Assembly: GCA_003427395.1 (NCBI GenBank)
Contig: BFEA01000842.1
Span: forward strand, 312,312 to 368,329
Length of the DNA: 56,018 bases
Direction: 5' to 3'
From: Chara braunii
Taxonomy: Eukaryota; Streptophyta; Charophyceae; Charales; Characeae
In this document: positions 30,790 to 42,493 of the stretch, one piece after another
Position numbering within the stretch: position 1 is the stretch's first letter
Layout of the letters: the number at the start of each line of letters is the position of its first letter
The notes under the pieces: model-generated
What the model saw: only the letters and a program-made list of their open reading frames with translations
Told to the model about the DNA's origin: nothing
Databases searched by the model: none
Translations under genes and position numbers: made by a program

Positions 30790-32729
30790 TCCGTCACGGT
30801 GGTCGGTGCAATCAATGTGTCGACTGCAAAAACATGGTTAAATACCATTGCAAGGGTATTTGGTCCGATAACGCTCTTTTGCCGAAATTCGTACGGTGGA
30901 CGGAGTGAAATACGATTCGTTCCGATCCGTGTATCTTCGATTGGGCCTTATGCAAACAGACAATGCATACAATCAATGCATAGACACAGGCGCTGCACAT
31001 TACATGCTTGAAGAAGTTTGTAAAATATTTGCTATGTTTTTTGCGTTTGGTCTGGTGAACGATCCAGTCCGTTTCTCTGAACGACATTGGAATAAGATGT
31101 GTGACGATTTTCAGTATTGCGAAGCCAATGAAATTGTTCCGCCGAACATTTTGCAATCCTTAGTGTTGTTCTATCTTGACCGTATTTTGTAAGAGTCTGG
31201 AAAAAACATCCGTCAGTTCTGCTTTTATTATCCAACACTCGACGAGGAAACGATTGCTGAGAACATAACGAGATATTACGAGAACAGAACTATATCATCG
31301 ATTCTAAACGAGAAGTTGTCATATGATCCGTTTAAATGCAACACAAATATGACTCTAATTTTCGACGTCTTCGTCCACGTCAACGAGTGTTGGTGGAAAG
31401 AGTCGTTCGGGCTGTGCAAGAGAATAAACCGTTGCGTGCTTTTGTCGATGCATCGGTTGGAAAAGGAAATACTTTTTGCATTGAAACGATTTTGGGGGGC
31501 ATCAGGTCACGTTCTGCCATTGCACTCGTCGTTGCGTCTAGTGGGATAGCGGCGACTCTTTTGACGGGGGGTCGAAGGTTTCACTTACGATTTCACGCAC
31601 CTTTGAAACCTGATAACATGCGTCCCTTCTTGATTATGAAACAAAGTGATCTTGCTGAGCTTATCCGTTGTGCCGACTTGATTGTTTGGCACGAGGCTCC
31701 GATGAGTAACAAGTTTCACTTAGAAACTCTTGATACTACGCTTCGGAACCTCTGTAACAATGAAGAGCCGTTTGATGGGAAAGTTCTACTTCTAGTTGGG
31801 GATTTTAGACAGGTTTTGCCCGTTGTGAAATACGGGTCGTGAGCACAACAAATTGATGCGTCCATGAAAATGTCTCCTTTGTGAAAACTTTTTGAGGTTC
31901 TGATGACCGAAAATATGCGAATCTTAAACTTAGGGAATGATGAAATGACACGAATGTATGCCCTCTTTTTAATGCGCATTGGGAATATTGATCATTCTCG
32001 TGTTTTTCCTAATGGACCTGCCGCGGTCAGATTGCCACGTGAGATTTGTACGGATAAACCAATTGATGAGTTGATTTCATGGACGTTTGATGATGTGTCG
32101 AAGCATGTGAGGGATGCCGAGTATTTCTTGCCTCGATTAATTTTATGCCCTATTCATGACGATGCTGGTTCCGTTAACAACCGTGTTCTTGACGACTTCG
32201 CTGGGGAGCTGCGTGACCTTTTCAGCGTTGATTATCCTGATTTGGATGATACCGGGCTTGGTATTGACCAAAAGTTCTTAAACTCTCTCGACGAATCTGA
32301 CCTTCCACCTCACAAGCTGTGCTTAAAAATTGGTGCATATGTGACGCTTTTGCGAAATTTGTCACCGAAACAAGGACTTTGCAACGGTAGAAGGTTGATT
32401 CTGAAGAAGATCGTTAATGATGATTTGTTGGAAGTGACAATAACGCACACGGGTGAAACAACACTGATACCCAAGATTGATTTGACAAGCGATGATGAGA
32501 TAACTGGTTCAAATGGTTTAGGAGGCACTTTCCAATCCGTCTCGTTTTTGCTGTGACGATTAACAAGTCGTAAGGACAAACCATATCGTGTGTCGGGGTT
32601 TGGTTATGCAAACCGGTTTTTGCGCATGATCAACTATACGTTGCTTTGTCGAGTGTTGACCATCCCAACAACATCCGTGTTGCGTTGCCTGATAAAACTT
32701 TCTTAACGAAGAATATTGTATATCATTAA
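30790..32729 (+). pseudogene. Helitron PIF1-like helicase, inactivated
   Basis: Helicase used in rolling-circle transposition. In order: an N-terminal region (VKYDSFRSVYLRLGL, HWNKMCDDFQYCEANEIVPP), FYYPTLDEETIAENITRYYE, Walker A position reading VDASVGKGNTF where the family has GPGGTGKT, VASSGIAATLLTGGRRFH, Walker B reading LIVWHEAPM where the family has WDEAPM, GDFRQVLPVV, RDAEYFLPRLILCP, LPPHKLCLKIGAYVTLLRNL, and finally INKS-stop-GQT, FAHDQLYVAL and the TAA at 32727-32729. Both ATP-binding motifs are damaged and several stops and frameshifts are present (for example at 31840 and 32554), so the enzyme is dead. Confidence 0.88.
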
Positions 32730-32812
32730 CTTTTGGAATGAGTCCTGTTTTTTTTTCTTTTCATCGAACCTTGACATTCCAAATAATTTTATCATATTCT
32801 TTCTTTGCAGGC

Positions 32813-34425
32813 GACTCCCGAATGCGGCATAAGTACGACACTCGTGCTAAGAGGAAAACAATGGGAAACAACAATACCACTCAATATGATATGAATGTTA
32901 CGTCAAAAGCTGGAGTCGAACATTCGGAGAGGTCGAAGAAAAGTGAAAATGATAAGAGGTCGGTGAATCTTGGAAGTGAACATCCTCGGGACGATCATCA
33001 TGTTCTTTGTGAGGTTGAACGTTGATGTTCGCAAGAGAATACCCTTGATAATGCTGAGAACATGGTTGTGGAGGGGGGTGGTGACGATTATCGTGTCGAT
33101 GGGGATAGTTCGCATAGAGGTTAGTCGGGTAGGCATATTAACCTTATATTTGCCGATGATGAGGATGATAACGTTACGGGCGATTCGAAAGAAGACTGTA
33201 TTGAATCTACTTTCAAGAGGAAAAAGAGTCGTGGTGTGAAAACTGATCTTTTGGATTCCCCTGAAGTGTCCAAGCCTACCTTGGATGATAATCAGGTGGG
33301 ACGACAACCTGTTGTTGATGAAACGGGAACTCATATTATGAGAGTGCTGAATACGCTCCCTGATGATGCACTTGCATCTCTTTTATTTTGTGCACCGCTA
33401 GCTGGATGTGCACGTGTTCATAATTCGTGTTCACAATCTTAATGCAGTGGACGCGAAAGAGATGTTTGCGCCACATCACAACCACAAAGTCCTTCGGAAG
33501 TTATTGTGGTGCCCGATGACAACGATGCACCACAATCAGCACTCCGAATCTGCGTGCTTACCTTGCTAGATGGTGTGACGATGCGAAGAAGGTTGGCATC
33601 CAAAATGTCTTGACTGAGGTGTTTTTTGAAATGTTTGTCAAAAGTGTCATAGTCATAAAAGATGGATGAATATAGGAAAACTTCCCGGAGTGGAAAAGAA
33701 ACAAACTCACTCATATACGGTTGGAACGACGATTCTCTCTTCCTTCAGACCCGTTTAATATTTCGGATTTGGAGGCTTCTTCCATATTGCAATAACTTTT
33801 GACCGATGAGTTCCTGCTCTCACTAATGAAGATATTAATAGGATGACATTAGATTTACCACATTGTCTGACAGAAGGGACCATTCTCCAACCCTTTCACA
33901 GATATGCACGGATACAACAACTTTTCAAAAGGATTCCTCCCGTGGTTACTTCTTCCGCTCCTCATTCTGTGTCGGTCTGTAGACTCCCCCTTCAAGCAGC
34001 ATCTCCTCCAAATTTTCAACGTCTTGCGGATTATGCTTCACCCTCCAATATATCAATGCCTATTGTCACTACTTTTGTTGTTGTTTCTGCTTTGCCTGCT
34101 GCTACGGCTACTTCGTCTCTTGTCAGTTGTGTTGTGCCCGCTCATACGCCATCAAGAGACCATCTGCATGTCCATACATGACCATTGGAACAACCAAGTT
34201 CTTATAATTTTAACATTACCATGAGTAACTCTGTTGAACACACACTTGTCATATCTTGACAGTCCTCAAAGGGTGCAAAATATTGTGGAAGCAGCTACGA
34301 AATTGAATACGAGTATGAACACTTGGAGATGTGTGGATGTTGCAATTCATCTCGATTACAATCGACAAAGACAAACTCGATTCGGAACTTTCAAGGAGTA
34401 TCGTCGTAAAGTGTTGCAATGAGTT
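32813..34425 (+). pseudogene. Degenerate ORF pieces in the Helitron interior
   Basis: After an acceptor-like TTCTTTGCAG at 32802-32811 come broken reading frames on the plus strand: SRMRHKYDTRAKRKTMGNNN, then INLIFADDEDDNVTGDSKED with SPEVSKPTLDDNQVGRQPVV, then (34.2-34.4 kb) YLDSPQRVQNIVEAATKLN. I cannot name them. They could be a second Helitron gene or captured host exons. Confidence 0.4.
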
Positions 34426-34626
34426 TCTGTTCGTGAGTTGTTGCAAGAGTATCGTTCCAGTGAAAGAAGTTGATTGGTCTTATAAGAGAGATAGGAAGAC
34501 AAAGATGTTGATTGGGCGGTTGTCCAGGCGTTCGCTTAATGACAAATGTTTAGATGGTTGTCTTCGGTTTCAGTTATGTAATTGCCCCTACAAGAGAGAT
34601 GGGAAGGAAAAAACAAATAAATAATG

Positions 34627-34631
34627 ATGGG

Positions 34632-34695
<64 letters not shown>

Positions 34696-34755
34696 NNNNN
34701 NNNNNNNNNNNNNNNNNNNNNNNNNNNNNNNNNNNNNNNNNNNNNNNNNNNNNNN
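34627..34755. repeat. (GA)n microsatellite running into a 60-base assembly gap
   Basis: GA run at 34627-34695, then 60 unknown bases (34696-34755). The gap probably holds more repeat. Its size is likely nominal. Confidence 0.95.
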
Positions 34756-34860
34756 GATTCCACTACGCAATAATTGTGCCTTGATCATACCGCGGCTACT
34801 TGCTTACTTAAATGAAACAAAAAATCTTCACATCAAACTTTTTTTTTTATTTTTTTGTTC

Positions 34861-34904
<44 letters not shown>

Positions 34905-35018
34905 TCTATCTTTGTCTCTTCTCGTCTTTTTTCTTACTTTTTTTTTCTTTTCTTCTGTTTGTTATTTTTTTAATTCGTGAATTAAACTTGGACTTTGTAG
35001 CCAGTTAATCTTATTTCT

Positions 35019-35061
35019 GCGGGCATGGCCCCCACCGCCCACAATGCGGGCGCTTAGCTAG
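35019..35061 (+). other. Helitron 3' terminus
   Basis: Hairpin sequence CGCCCACAATGCGGGCG followed by CTTAGCTAG ending at 35061, then host T. Plant Helitrons end in a GC-rich hairpin a few bases before CTRR, inserted before T. Confidence 0.7.
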
Positions 35062-36819
35062 TGCTATCTTTATGAAGGAGCTGATGTCCTTTCACGGTTT
35101 AGTGGGTTTAATTAAAAGTCTTGTTCGGTTGGCAATCAGGTCAGACTGGCAACAGGCCAAGCTTCAAGCCAGGAAGAATAGATTTTGGTTTGACAAGACT
35201 TGGGCTAGGAACAAATCCTTCGCAACAGTTTCGACAGAGGGCACTCTGGAAATTTGCGGGTGGTTACTTTCTGGACAATCAAACTGAGTATGGCCGCTTT
35301 TAGGCCCGGCCTACGCTGAAGTTCTCTTTTTATATTTTTGTCAGGGTCGTTCTTTAGGCCCTAGAGCTGAAACAGCCCATCTCTTAGCTATGGTTGATGC
35401 TCCGCCTGTGTTTTTTTGTGTTTGAAGGACATAGGTCTTGCAGCTTAGATCTAGATGGGGTCTTCCTGGGTTCGTTATGAAGTGTTAGGTGTCTTTCTGT
35501 TTGTGGGATTTAGAGTTAGATTAGAATGGTGCACCTTCTTTAGTCGCGGTGATAGGCTCTTGTGTAGAGGTAGGAGGGGGTGAGTAGGTTAGTAGTCGGG
35601 TCCCTTTGGGTCCTGTAAAAGGCCAACACTGGGTAAGGCTCCAAGAAGTGAATACTTTTGTTACTGGATACGTCACGTGACCCGGGTAGAATTGTGAGGA
35701 CCCCGGCCTCAGGTTCTTAATTTCATAAGTCTTGGGCACTGGGCCCACACAAAAAGAAAAAACCTGGACAGGCCTTTTTTATTGTCATTATAGTATTACG
35801 GAGAGCTAAACGAGACGGGTGTCTTGCTTGTTGAAAACAAAACAGTCGAAAATTGATTAGCGTGTTTCGTGTACGGGAAGGGAACAATAGACATTCTCAT
35901 GACAGCTGCAGGAAAGGAATGAGTAAGGATCTGATTGTTTGCCCGCCCGGGCGCGCTCAATTCTCAGAGCTGGCGAACCTGTCCATATTCTCTACTGCTG
36001 TTGGTTGCATCATTGGGGAGGAGGGGGAAGAAGACGTCACAACAGACGGATGGGAAAGGAGGAACGGGGAGGACGAGTTCGGGAGGAGATGCATGCAGAC
36101 GTGGCACTTTCGGGAAACGATTGCGCAACGGTTTCTGCCAAAGCATAGCCAATGCATATGCCTCTGTGACACCTTCCCGCCCCCCTCGGCCCCACGTCCC
36201 CCAACCCCGCGGCCCCACGTACTGTCTCCTTCTCTTTTTCATCTGCGCGCGGGGCTGGAGTGCCCGTAACGCGACCCATACCTGTTGTTCTATCTCACTC
36301 GCACGCGCACGCAATGCCTCTTGGTAGAGCACCGAATCAAGTGCCGTTAGGTCGTGGAGTGCTCGTGGCTGAACTAGTGTAATCTGCGGCGGATCTTGCG
36401 GAGTCGTCCCGAAGATCTAGCAAATCGACCGTTTCCCCAGCCCATGCCACGCAGGACCAGTTCATCCTTTTCAGACCTGTGCGTGGTTCAGCTTCGTGCT
36501 CCTGCCCAGCTGACGTGGAAGGGGTGAGCAGGACGAATCGATGCCTTCAGATCAGTGGTTAGAACACACTCGCTTCTCCATTTGCAGTGTGTATACCATC
36601 ATCGAACTCGCTGCCCCTCGCTCGTGAGCCGCTGCCCTGTCACTGTGTCACCCTGTCAGCTCACAGGATTTCTCAAGACCAACCCTTGCCCTCGCTCATT
36701 AGCCGCTGCCCTGTCACTCTGTCAGCTGGGATCGAACTCGCTGCGCTGCGCTGGGGCGAAATCGAAAGCCCATCTTGCTGTGCTGCTGTGTGGTAGGGCA
36801 TAGAAGTGCGAACGGGTGT
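35062..36819. other. No gene recognised
   Basis: Higher-GC sequence at 35.9-36.8 kb with overlapping frames on both strands, none convincing. A diverged direct repeat of about 35 bp (CCGCTGCCCTGTCACT context) occurs near 36619 and 36690. Confidence 0.4.
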
Positions 36820-36822
36820 TGA

Positions 36823-37204
36823 GGGCCTAGTTGCACTACCGCCATAGGCCAAGTTTGGCGAGTAGGCGCCTGGTTGCACTTACTCGCCAAACTTGGCGAA
36901 TGCAAAATGTGTCAGACGGCTCGCCACACCGTCGACACAACTTGTGGAGAGTGAATTCAGTTTCCCCGCCTGTGCACGGCGGTTTGTGGAGGGTGGTCTT
37001 CGGACCTCGCCACAAAGCAGCTTTCTGGAGAGTGCAGGGCTTCACGAGTCGACATAGGGGATAATTTTTTTTAACGTTTCTGTAGAAGAAATCTCGTGGC
37101 GAGTACGTGCAACCAGGCCTCGAGTTCGACACGATTCTCATATTTTTCACTCTCCACGGATCCGCCACGAAATGTGACGGATGGTGAGTAGTGCAACTAG
37201 GCCC
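36823..37204. mobile_element. PIF/Harbinger-like MITE with a nested inner copy
   Basis: Ends GGGCCTAGTTGCACTAC and its inverse GTAGTGCAACTAGGCCC, flanked by TGA on both sides (36820-36822, 37205-37207). The 3-bp duplication and GGGCC ends suggest PIF/Harbinger. Inside is a second, similar inverted pair, CGCCTGGTTGCAC (about 36868) and GTGCAACCAGGC (about 37108), so one family member seems to sit in another. A 17-bp perfect hairpin lies at 36848-36897. Non-coding. Confidence 0.72.
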
Positions 37205-37207
37205 TGA

Positions 37208-38389
37208 GAGGGTGGCGCATATGGTGGAGTCGTGGTCCGCTACGGCTGCGGCTGCTCGTGGCGGCAGTGACAGGTATGCGGATGCAGAGGAGTGTCACCG
37301 GGGTCGCGCGCACGATCCGGCTCTGGGTCGCTCTCCCAACTGATCTTTGAGAAAACGGTCGAGCTCGAACGAGACATGAATCACCAATTTCAGGTGAGGC
37401 CACGTACTCGTAATCACTGATGGTGAATTACATGAATAGATGAATCAGACATATTTATCCATCTATCGTATCCATCCCATCCATCCCATCCATCAATCCC
37501 ATCCGTCCTCGAGGATGCGTTTCTATTATCTTCTGGCGATGCGCATCGTATGCTCTTGGAGGCGACGTTGTGTTTTGTTTCAAACTCGTGTTTCTCTTCT
37601 CTGTTCGGATCCTCTCCTTTCGTTATCCTTATTTGTCATGTGCCACTAAGCCTCTCTCGGGTTGGCTTCGGAGATCGATCGATCGATCGAGAGAGAGATA
37701 GGTGCGCAATGGGAGCCATGTAGTTTCAAACGAGATGGTCTAATGGTTAAGTGGTTCCCTAATGACCGGTCGGAGGAAGGTGTATGCATGAAGGAAGAAA
37801 TAGGAAAAAAAGATAAAGAAGAGGAAGCACCAGAATTTATGTTGCGTTTTGCTCTGCCTGGGAGGGTAAGCTCCGGATTCCTCGACTGTTTTTCATAGTT
37901 GGAGAAGCAGTGATCGTGAATGGTTGCACAAGGTAGGTTTGATTGGTATTTGTCGATGACTCATCCACCGGACCAGACGATCTGTTGCTCGGAAAGTGGA
38001 CGTGTATCGCCAGGAGGCTCACGGTCAGACAAACAACCGGCAAGGGCAACTTGCTCATCCATTTGCTGGGTCTCTGTTTTATCGCGGTATAACTTCATCA
38101 GCTATTCTGTGAACAGGATGTCTGTGCAGAAGGCCCACCTACGTAGAAGAAACACAAACATGTCTCCGAGTGTAAAGAATTCGGATTCGAACGCTTGCTC
38201 GCTTGTAAGTTGGTATCTGAGATGCCGAGACTGGAACTGGAACGCCGTTACCTGACCACAGGTGAATGAGCTTCGATAGCTCCTTATGTAACTCAGAAGA
38301 AGTCCAGAAGTCTCCTTGGTCCCAAAAATAGCTAGGGATCTGTTCCCCTGTAATCGGACTGTGCTGTATCAGTGACAGCGACCGAGTGA
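37208..38389. other. No firm gene; two possible exons
   Basis: Two weak exon-like pieces on the plus strand: one ending at about 37863 before a GTAAGC donor (coding frame includes GLMVKWFPNDRSEEG), and one at 38117-38204 between TGTGAACAG and GTAAGT (frame MSVQKAHLRRRNTNMSPSVK). Their phases do not join the 40.6-kb exon cleanly, so I only note them. Confidence 0.25.
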
Positions 38390-38536
38390 TACACACAGGC
38401 ACGCACAGACACATGCACACGCACGCACAGACACACACACACGCACGCACATACACACACACACGCACGCACAGACACACACACGCACACACACACACAC
38501 AGACACACACACACAGACACAGATAGATAGATAGAT

Positions 38537-38620
<84 letters not shown>
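38390..38620. repeat. Compound microsatellite: CA-rich, (GATA)n, (GA)n
   Basis: CACGCACAGACACACA-type tract (38390-38520), GATA tract (38521-38576), GA tract (38577-38620) in direct succession. Confidence 0.95.
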
Positions 38621-38622
<2 letters not shown>

Positions 38623-38639
38623 CACATATGACCCCTTCG

Positions 38640-40431
38640 TGGTAAGTATATACTTTAGGTTTGCACGTTGGGGTGGACGTTTGCGAGGACTTTCAGAAAC
38701 ATTCGAATCGCGGACTAAGATTTTCAACATCAATTTAGTTGCAAATGGTTGTGTGTTGCGCACACTCTCATCTGCTCTCGTGTGATGATCGGCAATGTGC
38801 TTTGCTGTAGTGTAAGGAACAAGTAACTTTTGGCTGCTCAAGACCTCGTCCTTCTTGTATCGTCAGTACTGATGGTAATCTGACGCGATCGATGTATCAA
38901 TCCGTCTCATGAATTAAGTGAACAAATACTCGTAAGATATTTACTTTAATTTATATGACGATTCAGCGCTCGCACATGCTTAGACAATATCCAAACCCGA
39001 GTCCGTCCTTCTCATATGCGTACGTACGATCCTTCGTCCTCCGGCACAACAAGGACGACACAAAGCAATCCGTAATCTCGAGCTTGATTACACCCTGCAG
39101 CATGATACGTAAAAACATCCTTGGTACTGTCTACGCAGTCCAAACATCCACACGTAATACGGCAATGTCAAGGTATGCACGCTCGATACAAATCAGAGGA
39201 TCAACAGGTTAGCACGACACCAAACATCTCGAGCCCGCTTATGCTGCTCCAGTCCTACGTATCTAGATTGTATTCAACGACGAACATGATAGACACACTC
39301 AAACACTAACCACGTAATCCCAAGTACAATCACGTGAAGTCGTAGTGGATCAAAGCATAAGGAGGCAAAACAATAGACTTCCGCTCCGGATCAGGCGCCC
39401 CAACGCGTTTCGGTTGTGACCACAGCCTCTTCAGGGGGTAACCGCCCCTCTACCTCTTCCACCCCTTCTTCCTCCACCATCGGCAAATACATGTCCACCC
39501 TGATATATTCACCATCCACGTAATCCGTTGCACAAACAAGCGCGTTGACCTTATCGCGCAGTGCGCTTCGGGGGATCTTGTCTGTCTGGTGTACTTCTGT
39601 GGTCCCTTGTGTTGGTTTGATTTTGAAATGGAATTGCGTGCGTAAGCGATTATAGCTCGGGTGCGTTGACTCACCAAATCTTTGCCTAGTGCCCTCCCCT
39701 TTGTTCCATGGTGTTATATTCTGTGATTCAGTCTCTTCGCGTTCCGACTCCTATCGTCTCCTTCATTTCCAAATTTCTTCTCCTTCAAGCATGTTACTGG
39801 GTGATCGGATCCAAGAAGAGCCTCCGTGAGACAGCGTACTCAGTTGTTTTAGAATTATTATGAACTCGTATTATTACAGAATTTGGCTAGAGGAAAGAGG
39901 CAAATAGTACTTTTTACTGTCCCAATGACTTTGATTTACGAAACCGAAGGCCTGGCGATAACTGCGGCGCACTGTCCTCGCAAGGAATAATCCGAAAGTC
40001 AGGGGGCCTCTTTGGTCATTAAAATTGGCAGGAGGCCACACTTCGCTTCACCTTGTCGATTGATTGCTTCTGAAATTGGGGAGGGACATGCATCACGTAG
40101 ACAGCGCTATCATCCACAAGGTGCGTACTTCTCCGACGCCTTGATTTCGTGACCAGCGACGTGGCGGATCAAATCATGTATGCAATTGGAAACTTGCGGA
40201 GGACTTCCTATGGCGTAAACGCCGAGCACGACCATAATACACTCGCGAAAACGGTCGTTGAAGGCTCCCCATTTATTTGATTTACATTGTACGTCCGACT
40301 TCGCCTACAGACGCGAGTGCAAGTAGACTGTGGTGGAGCTCTGTGACGGCATGTTGAAGGCAGTTTCCTCGAAGACACGCTTGTAGAGTTATGCCCGCAG
40401 AATACGACTACCAACAATTCTGTCGGTTTGT
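38640..40431. other. No gene recognised
   Basis: Unique sequence. The only notable structure is a hairpin-rich motif at 39394-39448 that partly resembles a hammerhead ribozyme core on the minus strand (see findings). Confidence 0.45.
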
Positions 40432-40432
40432 G

Positions 40433-40463
40433 CGTGCGTGCGTGCGTGCGTTCGTGTGTGTGC

Positions 40464-40525
<62 letters not shown>

Positions 40526-40527
40526 GG

Positions 40528-40592
<65 letters not shown>
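40433..40592. repeat. Compound microsatellite: (GT)n then (GA)n
   Basis: GTGC/GT tract to 40523, a short G run, then GA tract 40527-40592. Confidence 0.95.
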
Positions 40593-40598
<6 letters not shown>

Positions 40599-40635
40599 TG
40601 ACGCATGAGAACTTGCGTGGCACGAACACATGCAG

Positions 40636-40822
40636 GTGGGGAACCAGTCTCGGGAACTTACGGAACAACGGCATGATGATGGAGGGCTGGTGGCAGGGTA
40701 TGGACGCTGGTCTGAAGATGAGCAGCTTGGAAGGGAGGGTGCCGCCTTCCAAACTTGCTCGAGCAGGTACTTCTCCGTGGTCCGTCTCCACCGCATCCAA
40801 GGATCCGGTCATATCGTTGGAG
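40636..40822 (+). CDS. Predicted exon A of an unidentified host gene
   Basis: Bounded by CATGCAG on the left and GTACGAGG on the right. The frame reads WGTSLGNLRNNGMMMEGWWQ, then KMSSLEGRVPPSKLARAGTS and ASKDPVISLE, ending on a codon boundary. The next predicted exon (41437) begins on a codon boundary, so the join gives SLE then VSAAKMHP. Upstream exons are not known and the acceptor has a poor pyrimidine tract, so the left edge is uncertain. Product unknown. Confidence 0.45.
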
Positions 40823-40964
40823 GTACGAGGCAGCTTCGTCTGAAAATGGATGCAGGTATCCTACGTCCATCTCTGTTTCTTTTTCTTGTTGAGAAAAAAG
40901 TTCAGCCATTTTCCAATTTCGGGAAGGGTGCGCACGGCTTGTCCTCGGCATGCATGAAATATTA

Positions 40965-41388
40965 GGGACTGTAAACTATGTAGGGACTGTTAATCAAATG
41001 AAAAAGAAAAACTACATGCACAAACTAAACACTACCAGCCTATAAAAGGGCCTGGAATCGACCTCGTACATTTTCTATTCGTTGTGTTTCTTTTTATGCA
41101 TACAACGTTTTGAACCATTTTCGCATGTTGGTTTCTTCTTATATTTAAATAGAAGTCGGAAATCGGCTGCTCGTGATTATGTAGGGACTGTAAACTATGT
41201 AATCAAATGAAAAAGAAAAACTACATGCACAAACTAAAAACTACCAGCCAATAAAAGGGCCTGGAATCGACCTCGTACATTTTCTATGCGTTGTGTTTTT
41301 TTTTGTGCATACAACTTTTTGAACCTTTTTCGCATGCTGTTTTCTTATGTAAATAAAAGTCGGAAATCGGCTGCTCGTGATTATGCCC
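40965..41388. repeat. 219-bp tandem duplication in an intron
   Basis: GGGACTGTAAACTATGTA starts at 40965 and again at 41184. Both copies run through AAACTACATGCACAAACTAA, AAAAGGGCCTGGAATCGACC and GTCGGAAATCGGCTGCTCGT, with small differences. The duplication lies between predicted exons A and B and ends just before the pyrimidine tract of exon B. Confidence 0.9.
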
Positions 41389-41436
41389 CTACTTTCTTTC
41401 CCCCTCTTTTTGTTCTCCCCTTGTTTTTGTTTGCAG

Positions 41437-41611
41437 GTATCAGCGGCGAAGATGCATCCGAGGGATCATTTTCGTTCGGATATAAATCTGCGTAATATTC
41501 AGGTCATAGTCAAGTTCCTTCGTTACCTGATGGGTTGCACTCCATCGACGTCGGTGCATCTTGAAATATTCGCGAACATAGCGTATTTGTTGCTGATCAT
41601 GTTCGTCCAGG
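41437..41611 (+). CDS. Predicted exon B of an unidentified host gene
   Basis: Strong splice acceptor (TTGTTTTTGTTTGCAG) on the left and GTATGC donor on the right. The frame reads VSAAKMHPRDHFRSDINLRN, IQVIVKFLRYLMGCTPSTS, VHLEIFANIAYLLLIMFVQ. The last part is hydrophobic and could be a buried helix of a helical repeat or a membrane segment. It leaves one base (G) for the next exon, which matches exon C. This is the most convincing exon of the set. I do not recognise the family. Confidence 0.62.
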
Positions 41612-41805
41612 GTATGCTTAGACTAGAAGGAGAACAGAACTGCCTTCATTTCGTATCGAGTATGTGGTTTCGATTTACATTTGTTTCATATATATAGACA
41701 CACAATGGGTATTTGGTTGCATAAGTCGTATAGCCTGATGTGGGGTGCGATATTTAGAGCGGCTCTTCAGTGTCCTGATCACGTTGCATCCGCCGGTCTC
41801 CTCAC

Positions 41806-41826
41806 ACAAACACACACAAACACACA

Positions 41827-41911
<85 letters not shown>
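41806..41911. repeat. (CA)n then (GA)n microsatellite
   Basis: CA run with early AAACACACA variants to about 41899, followed by a short GA run. It lies in the intron between exons B and C. Confidence 0.95.
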
Positions 41912-41912
<1 letters not shown>

Positions 41913-42060
41913 AAGAGAACCAACCTTCAATGTGGAGAGACGAGCGGGTTCGACGGCAATGGACGCCGTGCATAAATCTGTTGAAATGGGTAAGCAGAAA
42001 AAAGTCATTCAAGAGGACGAAAGAGCACTGTCATCGAAGTGAAGAATGCACCTTTGGCAG

Positions 42061-42153
42061 AGGAAGTAGAGGATGATGGGCAATCGGGAAAGAGCAGGAC
42101 GATTTCATTTAAGGCCCCGATGGCTGATTGCGCAAAGCTACGGCATCTCGCAG
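42061..42153 (+). CDS. Predicted exon C of an unidentified host gene
   Basis: Acceptor CACCTTTGGCAG on the left, CAG then GTCGTC on the right (weak donor). With one base from exon B the frame reads EEVEDDGQSGKSRTISFKAP, then MADCAKLRHLAG. It ends with one base over, while exon D begins on a codon boundary, so one more small exon or another donor must lie between them. Confidence 0.45.
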
Positions 42154-42493
42154 GTCGTCTGCATGGACTCATCCATCGCTTGTCTGTCCAACTGTCTGTC
42201 TATCTCCCATCTGAATGCCATTTTCCCCTCACCATCGGCCTGCTACCTGCCTTGCCGTCGTCCAGTGTGGCTGGTTGCCCTCAACTTGCCCGCACTGTCT
42301 CTGCCTTTGGCCGGCTGTCCCTCTCGTTTCCCCGTCGGTCGCCCGTACCTGAACCAACAATCTCCTCTCTGTCTGTGTGTGTGTGTGTCGCCATCTGTTG
42401 TGCAGCTGTTTCCTTTCTTTCTTTCTTCCGCTTTTTCCTTCTTCGGTTCTTGCTTAGTGTCCTTATGTCTGTTTCTCACTCACTGTTCTGCAG

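Larger units (their letters stand above)
30630..35061 (+). mobile_element. Decayed Helitron
   Basis: Contains a PIF1-type helicase of the Helitron kind (about 30.79-32.73 kb) and ends in a typical Helitron 3' terminus: a short GC hairpin (CGCCC ACAATGC GGGCG) followed by CTTAGCTAG, with T as the next base. The Rep (rolling-circle nuclease) part is not visible, so it is truncated or decayed at the 5' side, and I did not find the 5' TC end. A 60-base assembly gap lies inside. The boundary at 30630 is approximate. Confidence 0.72.

Noticed and set aside
36600-36760. Direct repeat around CCGCTGCCCTGTCACT
   Set aside because: Short and imperfect. No flanking duplication or wider structure makes it a definable element.
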